The position numbers were made by a program, and so were the translations under genes. Under the pieces are notes generated by a model. The model searched no databases, had not been told where the DNA came from, and saw nothing but the letters and a program-made list of their open reading frames with translations. Positions 1-5,263 of a DNA stretch of 11,150 nt are shown piece by piece. Position 1 is the first letter of the stretch, and each line of letters begins with the position of its first letter. The stretch comes from Nanobdellota archaeon (GTDB lineage: Archaea > Nanobdellota > Nanobdellia > Pacearchaeales > GW2011-AR1), in the NCBI GenBank assembly GCA_030640565.1, contig DAOWJD010000051.1, positions 1 to 11,150 of the forward strand, given 5' to 3'.

Positions 1-2
1 TC

Positions 3-1283
3 TTACTCTTCTAACCTATCACTAAATTCTCCTACCATGTTCTCAAGCATTTTTTCTTTTACATCCCAATCCTTATGCCCTAAAACCCATCCAAGTTTAA
101 CCAAAGCTGTTTCAGCTAACATATCTTCAAGAGGAATTACACCTGCATTCAAAAGTTCTCTTCCATTAGAATAAACAAGCAAGTCAAGCCGTCCGTAAAT
201 TGTTTGGGCTGCAACACAAACAACCAATCCCTTAGCAACAACTTCTTTTATTTTTTTTGTCCAAGGCATTTTAGATCTTTTTGTCGGAACATGTCCTAAT
301 CCCATAATTTCTAAAACAATTCCTTTATATTTTTTCTTGACATAATAATCCAAAATATCTGGATTTTGGCCAGGATAAATTTTAAGAAGTGCAACTTTTT
401 CTTCAAATTTTACATCTGTTTTTACTTTTCCTTTTTTACGAGAATTATGGTCTGAAATAATTTCTATTTTATCTGGATAAATTTTTGCAAAAGGCTTAGC
501 ATTTACAATTTTAAATGCATCTCTCTTAGAAGTATGTAACTTGCGAACTTTACACCCAGGCATAGCATAACAAAAATCATCATTAGTACTAGCATGCCCG
601 ACAAGCATTACTTCTGCAATATCTGAAATAGCAGCTAAAGCAGAGCACTGAAGATTTAAATTAGCGTCGCTGCTTGCTCTGTCTATGCTCCTCTGACTAT
701 AAGTCAAAACAACTGGCTTGTTCAGATTTTTTAAGAAAAAAGAAAGTGCAGCAGAAGTATAATGAAGTGTGTCTGTCCCGTGTGTAATAATTACTCCTTT
801 TATATTTACATCATTCAAAAGTTTTTCAGCAGTTCTAGCGATTTTTTGCCAGTCCTTAAAATCCATATCTTCAGATGCTTTCATAAACGGAACTTCTACC
901 TTTAAAACATTTACTTTTTCAAAAAGATCTGGATAAAACCTAAACAAATCTTTTGGTTTTGTTAAAGGAGCAACACCTCCTGTTTTTACATCATAACTTG
1001 AAGCAATTGTTCCACCTGTAATAATCATCGCAATCTTAGGTTCATCTGCTTGTCCCTTTACTTCAACATCTTCTTTCTTCTCTGAAAACTTCTTAATCAT
1101 CTTAATCTCAACTATATTTTTTTTATTAAATCCAATATTATAACCAGAATCTAACTTAATCAAAACAATTCCTTTATCTGATTCAGGAGATTCTAATAAA
1201 ATCCCTTTATAACTTTTCTTAATTAAAGAAATCTCAACATAATCTGCTGGCTCTGCTTTTTTACTTGCTTTGGGGTTAACCAT
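3..1283 (-). CDS. gatD: Glu-tRNA(Gln) amidotransferase subunit D
   Basis: GatD is the asparaginase-like subunit of the archaeal GatDE complex. It releases ammonia from glutamine (or asparagine) so that GatE can convert Glu-tRNA(Gln) to Gln-tRNA(Gln) in the cytoplasm. Numbered from the ATG at 1283 (426 aa), an N-terminal beta-rich GatD domain (about 14-65) precedes the asparaginase domain. Visible catalytic motifs are TGGTIAS (Thr92), HGTDT (Thr170, Asp171) and TSKRD (Lys253), the Thr/Thr/Asp/Lys set of this family. A longer frame opens at a TTG at 1301, but a TATA-like box at 1304-1313 lies about 25 bases before the ATG at 1283 and only a few bases before the TTG, so the ATG is preferred and the mRNA is probably leaderless. 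The length is normal for GatD and the stop is inside the window. No gatE is seen here. Family assignment is near certain; the start is inferred from promoter spacing. Confidence 0.96.
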   Translation of the reverse strand: MVNPKASKKAEPADYVEISLIKKSYKGILLESPESDKGIVLIKLDSGYNIGFNKKNIVEIKMIKKFSEKKEDVEVKGQADEPKIAMIITGGTIASSYDVKTGGVAPLTKPKDLFRFYPDLFEKVNVLKVEVPFMKASEDMDFKDWQKIARTAEKLLNDVNIKGVIITHGTDTLHYTSAALSFFLKNLNKPVVLTYSQRSIDRASSDANLNLQCSALAAISDIAEVMLVGHASTNDDFCYAMPGCKVRKLHTSKRDAFKIVNAKPFAKIYPDKIEIISDHNSRKKGKVKTDVKFEEKVALLKIYPGQNPDILDYYVKKKYKGIVLEIMGLGHVPTKRSKMPWTKKIKEVVAKGLVVCVAAQTIYGRLDLLVYSNGRELLNAGVIPLEDMLAETALVKLGWVLGHKDWDVKEKMLENMVGEFSDRLEE

Positions 1284-1303
1284 AAAAAAATTAAATAACA
1301 AAT

Positions 1304-1313
1304 CTATAAAAAC
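1304..1313 (-). promoter_or_regulatory. TATA box of gatD
   Basis: On the minus strand this reads GTTTTTATAG. Its centre lies about 25 bases before the ATG at 1283, the normal archaeal TATA-to-start distance for a leaderless transcript. It sits in the 55-base gap after the upstream gene, suggesting that gatD has its own promoter. Confidence 0.55.
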
Positions 1314-1338
1314 TTATTGTGCTAAGAGTTTTAACAAT

Positions 1339-2064
1339 CTAAGAACCAACTTTGCTAGTTTTCTTCAACACCCCAAAAGAGAACCAGCTATCGAGGTCCT
1401 CAGGGAGGTGAGCGCCAACACCAAGCCTGTAGTCGAAACCGTCCGAGTACAGACCAGCAACTTTTGTTTGAGGTGAATCAACATTTTCTAAAGTATGAAA
1501 ATAAGGATTTTTCCTGTAATTCTTGGAAGCTCTTGCTAATTTCTCTGCATTTTCCTCGCTTCCTACCAAAGTAATAACCCCTGGATTTTTTGATAACTCC
1601 AAAGTACTTTGTGATTCTCTTTTAAAGCCATAAGGAACAAACCTTATTGTTTTATCATCACTGAAAAAAACCCCCCCTTCCTCATGAGAGCCAAGTCTTT
1701 TCTCAAGAATCTTAAAAGTTGGAGTAACTATTCTACCGCTTTTCATCTTAGGGATATCTTCTACAAAAATTCCTTCTAGAAAATAATAAATTCCTGCCTT
1801 TCCTATAAGCCAATTACTCCTCAATGTTTTTATGACGTTCTTAGCTGTTTTATATTCTTTATTTTCCAAAGAAGCATAAACTAAAGGAACAAGTTCAGGC
1901 ATTATTGGCATTCCAAATCCTTTTCCATAATCAGCATTTCTTAATCCTTTAAAATTCATAGGACCAACTCTTTGAGCATTGAATTTTAATCCAACATCAT
2001 CTAAATCCATAGTTGTAATTACAACTGTTTCTCTAAAACTTGGCTTTGTAATTGTTTTTGCCAT
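1339..2064 (-). CDS. Putative DGR variable protein (C-type-lectin-like)
   Basis: A 241-residue protein of no assigned function. The mid-region contains GFGMPIMPEL (50-59), which resembles the 'RLPTxxEW/L' signature near the start of CLec/FGE-type folds. The C-terminal part (about 196-231) ends in SWFSFGV. Codons for residues 202-227 differ sharply from the rest of the gene: about 59% GC, few A in the coding strand, and half or more of the codons in the core of the form NNC (TAC, GAC, TTC, CAC, CTC, GGC, AGC). That is what results when AAC codons of a template repeat are A-mutagenised by a diversity-generating retroelement. By analogy with known targets, this surface would be a variable ligand-binding face. 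No reverse transcriptase or template repeat is present in the window, so it would be a remote target. The frame opens at TTG 2082, but the ATG at 2064 lies about 26 bases from a TATA box and is preferred. No signal peptide is evident, so a cytoplasmic site is suggested. The alternative is an ordinary conserved hypothetical with an acquired GC-rich end. Confidence 0.7.
   Translation of the reverse strand: MAKTITKPSFRETVVITTMDLDDVGLKFNAQRVGPMNFKGLRNADYGKGFGMPIMPELVPLVYASLENKEYKTAKNVIKTLRSNWLIGKAGIYYFLEGIFVEDIPKMKSGRIVTPTFKILEKRLGSHEEGGVFFSDDKTIRFVPYGFKRESQSTLELSKNPGVITLVGSEENAEKLARASKNYRKNPYFHTLENVDSPQTKVAGLYSDGFDYRLGVGAHLPEDLDSWFSFGVLKKTSKVGS
1384..1461 (-). other. Candidate DGR variable region (VR)
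   Basis: These 78 bases encode residues 202-227 of the variable-protein candidate. By hand count, 46 of 78 bases are G or C, in a window that is roughly two-thirds A+T, and the coding strand has only about 10 A. In the 22 codons from 1384 to 1449, eleven end in C preceded by varied bases (AGC, CTC, GAC, CTC, CAC, GGC, TAC, GAC, TTC, GAC, TAC). Such NNC runs are the known footprint of AAC codons rewritten by A-specific mutagenesis. The conserved bases after it (coding FSFGV) would be where the mutagenic-homology boundary lies. No matching template repeat was found elsewhere in the window by reading. Confidence 0.6.
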
Positions 2065-2085
2065 AGCTTTCTTAGAAATCAAAAC

Positions 2086-2095
2086 TTTATAAATA
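2086..2095 (-). promoter_or_regulatory. TATA box of the variable-protein gene
   Basis: The minus strand reads TATTTATAAA, a near-ideal archaeal TATA box centred about 26 bases before the ATG at 2064. It decides for that ATG over the TTG at 2082 and implies a leaderless mRNA. Confidence 0.65.
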
Positions 2096-2139
2096 TTTCT
2101 ATTTTGTTATTTCTATAGAAAGGTAACAACGTTAATATA

Positions 2140-3267
2140 TTAAAACAATTCAAAGAAAATACCTGCTAAAAATATTAAACTCAATATCCCTATAATAAAC
2201 CAATTAATCGGAATAGAATACTCTGGCTTTCTATCTCCCTTTTTTTTAGCTTTAATGTTCATAAGGAGTATTAAAATACCTGCAACACCACCTGAAATTG
2301 CTCCCCCTATTCCCAAAACTGTTACAAATCCTACTAAATTAAATAAACTAACTAAAAGATATAATACTAAAGGAACAATTGAAACAAAAAGGAATAAAAT
2401 CTTTCTATTTTTTAAATCAAACACAAAATAATCTTGAAGAGAAAAACTAAGCACAAAAAAACTTGTCATCATAGTAAATATTCCAAGTAAAAGCAAGATG
2501 GTTCCAAGTATCCCTCCAAAAGAAAGAGTAGCAACTTCTGATACATTTCTTCCTAAAACTCCTACAAAAACAAAACTAAACATTATGTATAAAATAATTG
2601 GGATTAAAGTACCAAGAAGAATTGCTTTCTTCAGCAATTTTCTGTCTTTTCCAATTTCTCTTCTTAATTCAGGGATAGAAGTGAATCCAAGCAAGGCAAA
2701 AAGAACAACACCATAAGGAAGAAATAATTTTGATACATTAAAATATGTGGTATTTTCTAATTTTATGCCTGGGAAAAGTAAAAAGAACACAAGAGCAATA
2801 ATAAATATAATCATTATAACCCCCCAATACTCAATACTTTTTAATCTCTTTAAACCACCTTGTAAAAGAAAGGTCATAATAAGCCAAAAACCAACACGAA
2901 ATAATAAAGAATATTCCAATCCTCCACTAAAAAGTTTTGAAAGACTTTGTCCTTCTCCAATCATATATGCTAAAAGAGCAGAATAAATTCCGAAAATAAT
3001 TGCAAGAACCATAATTCTCTTTCCCCACAACCCAAGATATTTTTTTGAATATCCTGGTAATTGATGGGTACTTTTAGTTCTTAATGTAATTTCTCCAACA
3101 TAAAGGTTCACAAACACCATTATAACCCCTAGGAAAATAAGCCAGGCTAAACCTATAAAAAAACCAGATTTTGCAAATATATATGGAAGTCCAAGTATTC
3201 CTGCACCAATAATTGTTCCTGTAAGTGTAAATGCTGTAGCTAAAAATTTTCTTCTTTTATTCATCAT
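2140..3267 (-). CDS. Aromatic amino acid permease-like transporter
   Basis: An integral membrane protein of 375 residues with about 11 hydrophobic segments. The first carries GTIIGAGILGLPY (about 17-29), the unwound TM1 signature of the amino acid/polyamine/organocation superfamily as found in the tryptophan/tyrosine permease (HAAAP) branch. LGFTSIPELRREIG (about 193-206) matches the TM6-loop region of that branch. It probably imports an amino acid, perhaps an aromatic one, with a cation; the substrate cannot be read from the sequence. Two ATGs are adjacent (3267 and 3264). The gene starts 36 bases after the tRNA on the same strand, and an AT-rich stretch at about 3277-3287 is a weak promoter candidate. 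The length is slightly short for the family but all segments appear present. An amino acid importer suits an organism of limited biosynthetic capacity, which is inference. Confidence 0.85.
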   Translation of the reverse strand: MMNKRRKFLATAFTLTGTIIGAGILGLPYIFAKSGFFIGLAWLIFLGVIMVFVNLYVGEITLRTKSTHQLPGYSKKYLGLWGKRIMVLAIIFGIYSALLAYMIGEGQSLSKLFSGGLEYSLLFRVGFWLIMTFLLQGGLKRLKSIEYWGVIMIIFIIALVFFLLFPGIKLENTTYFNVSKLFLPYGVVLFALLGFTSIPELRREIGKDRKLLKKAILLGTLIPIILYIMFSFVFVGVLGRNVSEVATLSFGGILGTILLLLGIFTMMTSFFVLSFSLQDYFVFDLKNRKILFLFVSIVPLVLYLLVSLFNLVGFVTVLGIGGAISGGVAGILILLMNIKAKKKGDRKPEYSIPINWFIIGILSLIFLAGIFFELF

Positions 3268-3303
3268 CTCTTTTTTGTTTTTTATTCCAAAGATAGGCTA
3301 AAA

Positions 3304-3432
3304 TAGGCCTGGAGGGATTCGAACCCTCATTTTCCGGGTTTTTCAAAGTAAGCTCACATTATTGATAGGATAATTATCCTTCGCAAACTTCCTTTCCGAA
3401 ACCGGGGAGTCTATCCATTAACTTACAGGCCT
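3304..3432 (-). tRNA. tRNA-Arg (anticodon TCG), intron-containing
   Basis: A full cloverleaf folds by hand. The acceptor AGGCCTG (3432-3426) pairs with CAGGCCT (3311-3305), with A73 at 3304. The bases TA occupy positions 8-9. The D-stem AGTT/GACT encloses a loop with GG and A20. The anticodon stem CCGG/CCGG has a C27xA43 mismatch. The variable loop is 4 bases with T48, pairing with A15. The T-arm is GAGGG-TTCGAAT-CCCTC. The anticodon loop after splicing reads TTTCGGC with anticodon TCG at 3399-3397. G37 (usual for CNN-codon readers) and A20 (an arginine identity base) support Arg. A 57-base intron lies between 37 and 38, and the mature tRNA is 72 bases before CCA, which is not encoded. A1-T72 is unusual for an elongator. 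The gene is followed by TTTT (3303-3300). The first 10 bases overlap the end of the upstream endonuclease gene. Confidence 0.9.
3339..3395 (-). other. Archaeal tRNA intron (BHB type, 37/38)
   Basis: The 57-base intron is defined by a bulge-helix-bulge. Exon TTTC (3401-3398) pairs with intron GAAA (3344-3341). The 3' bulge is AA|C (3340-3338), beside the anticodon stem. The 5' bulge is GG|A (3397-3395). Beyond it AAAG/CTTT and AAG/CTT pair around a G-A mismatch. This is the substrate of the archaeal splicing endonuclease. A perfect 14-base palindrome AGGATAATTATCCT (3380-3367) forms the apical hairpin. Confidence 0.85.
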
Positions 3433-4175
3433 ATATTATAAATATCCAATTTACCATTTAAAAGGTCTTTCCTTTGCTCAAGAGACGTGTGTGGAGGACA
3501 AAAACCAAATTTCTTCCAAATAAGATATCTAGTTAATTTAACAGGATTTTTAATTCCTACAAGTTTCATCCATTTTTGCAATCTCTTAACACCACTTATT
3601 GTAATCACATACCTATAACTATCTCTTAAATTCTTAGGTTGATATCCATAAATAAAATGCTTTAATCCAAGCTCTTTTAACATAAAACTTGTATTGTCTA
3701 TTAATAATTTAGAAACACTAGTAAGTGATATTATGGGATAATAGTTATGTTTTCTCTTAAATTCAGTATAATTTTTTCCAGTTTTTCTATTTTGAAAATA
3801 AAGGCCACCATCTGTATCAAATAATCCTCTTAAAAATCTTGTACATAATATTTTGTTCTTGCTTTTTAAAATAAAATTCGGAACCTTAACAATTTCTGAT
3901 TTTTTTCCAAAGGGAAAACCTAATTCATTCAAAAGTTGAGCAACTTTTTTGTTATAAATTACAAAACCATAATTTCCTCTTGAAAAATATCTTCCTTTTA
4001 TATTAAGATTGAAAACTTTATTAAAAAGAGGTATAACATGATTATCATAGTAATCCTTCTCTTCTAAATGTCCGCTTATATCTATCTCTCCTTTATTTTG
4101 TTTCCTCATTCTTAAGTATCCATCTCCTGCATGAATTCCACATATTTCGGCTAATTCAGGGGTTATAAATATCAT
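3423..4175 (-). CDS. LAGLIDADG homing endonuclease
   Basis: A 250-residue single-chain LAGLIDADG endonuclease. Motif 1 is ICGIHAGDG (11-19, acidic Asp18) and motif 2 is LRGLFDTDG (115-123, Asp122). Each lies in a helix that supplies one metal-binding acid. Strands and helices after motif 2 (ISLTSVSKLL, 149-158; ITISGVKRLQ, 191-200) fit the second DNA-binding half. Both acids are intact, so it may be active, making a site-specific double-strand break that drives copying of a linked element. It is not inside the tRNA intron. It lies immediately upstream on the same strand, and its stop codon TAA is made of tRNA positions 8-10, so its last residues are encoded by the tRNA acceptor stem. The ATG at 4175 has a TATA box about 26 bases upstream (4197-4205). 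It diverges from the small regulator at 4271. The target site is unknown; the tRNA-Arg locus is a natural guess. Confidence 0.9.
   Translation of the reverse strand: MIFITPELAEICGIHAGDGYLRMRKQNKGEIDISGHLEEKDYYDNHVIPLFNKVFNLNIKGRYFSRGNYGFVIYNKKVAQLLNELGFPFGKKSEIVKVPNFILKSKNKILCTRFLRGLFDTDGGLYFQNRKTGKNYTEFKRKHNYYPIISLTSVSKLLIDNTSFMLKELGLKHFIYGYQPKNLRDSYRYVITISGVKRLQKWMKLVGIKNPVKLTRYLIWKKFGFCPPHTSLEQRKDLLNGKLDIYNIGL
3456..3464 (-). promoter_or_regulatory. Candidate TATA box of tRNA-Arg inside the endonuclease gene
   Basis: The minus strand reads CTTTTAAAT, centred about 28 bases before the mature 5' end of the tRNA at 3432. If used, the tRNA is transcribed from within the last codons of the endonuclease gene. 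A second AT-rich stretch at 3433-3445 abuts the tRNA and is too close to serve. Confidence 0.4.
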
Positions 4176-4205
4176 TATATTAGTAATACAAATATGTTTA
4201 TATAT
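4176..4205 (+). repeat. 30-bp direct repeat, copy 1 (possible operator)
   Basis: Matches the copy at 4221-4250 at 26 of 30 positions in the same orientation, offset by 45 bp. It contains the perfect palindrome TATTAGTAATA (4178-4188) and abuts the endonuclease start codon. Its distal end contains the minus-strand TATA box, so a protein bound here would block that promoter. Confidence 0.6.
4197..4205 (-). promoter_or_regulatory. TATA box of the endonuclease gene
   Basis: The minus strand reads ATATATAAA, centred about 26 bases before the ATG at 4175, giving a leaderless transcript. It lies inside repeat copy 1. Confidence 0.6.
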
Positions 4206-4220
4206 GTTTCGGTTTTTCCT

Positions 4221-4250
4221 TATATTAGTATTACAGAAATGTTTATAAAT
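4221..4250 (+). repeat. 30-bp direct repeat, copy 2 (possible operator)
   Basis: Second copy of the near-identical 30-bp sequence (differences at four positions). It ends in the TATA box of the plus-strand unit. Having one copy over each divergent promoter suggests a shared regulator, possibly the 43-residue protein just downstream. Confidence 0.6.
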
Positions 4251-4251
4251 A
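4242..4251 (+). promoter_or_regulatory. TATA box of the small regulator/protease unit
   Basis: TTTATAAATA is a canonical archaeal TATA box centred about 25 bases before the ATG at 4271. Transcription would start at or next to that ATG, which supports the short gene being real. Confidence 0.65.
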
Positions 4252-4270
4252 AAGTTAAATTCCTAAGTTT

Positions 4271-4402
4271 ATGACGGGAAAAGAGAAAAAGATGAATTAC
4301 CCTGAAATTTATTTAATTAGGGTAAATAAGAAATTAAAACAAAAATTAAAAAAACTAGGTTCTAAAAAAGTAAGGGAATATTTAAAAGAAATCAAAGACT
4401 AA
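4271..4402 (+). CDS. Small ribbon-helix-helix-like protein (43 aa)
   Basis: A 43-residue lysine-rich protein. Residues 12-18 (EIYLIRV) suit a short beta strand, followed by a helix (KKLKQKLKKLG, 20-30) and a second helix (KKVREYLKEI, 32-41). This is the order and spacing of a minimal ribbon-helix-helix DNA-binding domain, which dimerises through the strand. Support for expression is a TATA box 25 bases upstream and a gap of only 8 bases to the protease gene, so the two are probably cotranscribed. Two 30-bp repeats in the promoter region would suit autoregulation and control of the divergent endonuclease. An internal ATG at codon 8 is a possible alternative start. Fold and role are inferred from pattern alone, and no family is named with certainty. 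Confidence 0.6.
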   Translation: MTGKEKKMNYPEIYLIRVNKKLKQKLKKLGSKKVREYLKEIKD

Positions 4403-4410
4403 TAAATAAT

Positions 4411-5262
4411 ATGCCATTAAAGAAACACCACAAATGGATAATTGGAAGTTCAAGTTTTATCATTCTTATCTTCATGATAACGATAGGAGTTTTCACATAC
4501 TCTATATACATCAAACAAGAACTTAATTACAATCTATTAAATAAACAAATCGCAAATTTGAAAGTAGAGACCCAATCAAATATAAATTCATTGTCAGAAG
4601 GCCTAATAGAAACAAGAAATGAACTCGAGTCTCAGTTAGGAATTGTTCAAGAGGAATTTAGTTTATTACAGGCTTCAGCTGGTGAGGATTTCTCAGGAGT
4701 AATAGAAAATGCTATTTCGTCTGTGGTAACAATCAGGACAGATATAAGTCAGGGAACAGGTTTCATAATTGACGAAGAAGGTTATGTTATAACAAATTAT
4801 CATGTTATGCAAGATGCCCAAGCAGCCATAATAATAACTTCTGATAATGAAGAACACACAGTAAATTTTGTGGGATATGATCTTGATTTTGATATAGCTT
4901 TATTAAAAATATCTGGAACTTATGATGAACTTGAACTTGGGGATTCTGATGATATTCAAGTAGGAGAAAGAGTGATTGCAATAGGAAATCCTCTTGGCTT
5001 GGAGTTTTCAGTTTCGCAAGGAATTGTTTCAGGAGTCCATAGAAGAGGACCTAATGGATTGTATGCCTATATACAAACAGATGCTGCATTAAATCCTGGA
5101 AACTCTGGTGGACCTTTAATAAATAATAGAGGGAAAGTTATCGGAATCAATAACTTCAAAGTTGGAAGTGCAGAAGGTCTTGGATTTGCCCTTGAATCAG
5201 AATTTATAAAAGAAATTATAAATGATATTTACCAACAAGTCTCTGGCGAGGATTTGATTTAA
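4411..5262 (+). CDS. HtrA/DegP-like membrane-anchored serine protease (no PDZ)
   Basis: A 283-residue trypsin-like protease of the HtrA type (S1C). A short basic N-terminus (KKHHK) leads into one membrane segment (about 9-31), placing the rest outside the cell. A heptad-like stretch (about 38-88) probably forms a coiled-coil stalk. The protease domain follows, with GTGFIID (115-121), TNYHV (His131), FDIALLKI (Asp161) and the serine loop NPGNSGGPL (Ser232), so the catalytic triad is complete. The chain ends soon after the domain, and no PDZ domain is present, unlike bacterial DegP/DegS. It would degrade or refold misfolded exported proteins, or cleave a specific membrane substrate. It starts 8 bases after the small regulator gene and is followed after one base by a degenerate nucleotidyltransferase-like gene, so all three may share a transcript from 4242. 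Function is confident; the substrate is unknown. Confidence 0.93.
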   Translation: MPLKKHHKWIIGSSSFIILIFMITIGVFTYSIYIKQELNYNLLNKQIANLKVETQSNINSLSEGLIETRNELESQLGIVQEEFSLLQASAGEDFSGVIENAISSVVTIRTDISQGTGFIIDEEGYVITNYHVMQDAQAAIIITSDNEEHTVNFVGYDLDFDIALLKISGTYDELELGDSDDIQVGERVIAIGNPLGLEFSVSQGIVSGVHRRGPNGLYAYIQTDAALNPGNSGGPLINNRGKVIGINNFKVGSAEGLGFALESEFIKEIINDIYQQVSGEDLI

Positions 5263-5263
5263 A

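Noticed and set aside
1284..1301. TTG start giving gatD six extra residues
   Set aside because: The TATA box at 1304-1313 is too close to 1301, and the ATG at 1283 has the right spacing.
1270..1476. Plus-strand frame antisense to the variable region
   Set aside because: It exists because the GC-rich antisense stretch has few stops. It has no promoter and no family features, and overlaps the well-supported minus-strand gene.
2065..2082. TTG start giving the variable protein six extra residues
   Set aside because: The TATA box at 2086-2095 lies almost on top of it, and the ATG at 2064 is about 26 bases away.
3367..3380. 14-base palindrome as a transcription terminator
   Set aside because: It lies within the tRNA intron and forms its apical hairpin, with no T-tract after it on the minus strand.
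3396..3402. Reading the anticodon as TTC (tRNA-Glu) from the GTTTCG stretch
   Set aside because: It would need a CCCCG anticodon stem with no matching 3' strand. The CCGG/CCGG stem with the 37/38 bulge-helix-bulge gives a 7-base loop with TCG, G37 and A20, all consistent with Arg.
3423..3432. Endonuclease as an intron-encoded protein of the neighbouring tRNA
   Set aside because: The 57-base intron has no room for it, and the gene ends at tRNA position 10, outside the intron.
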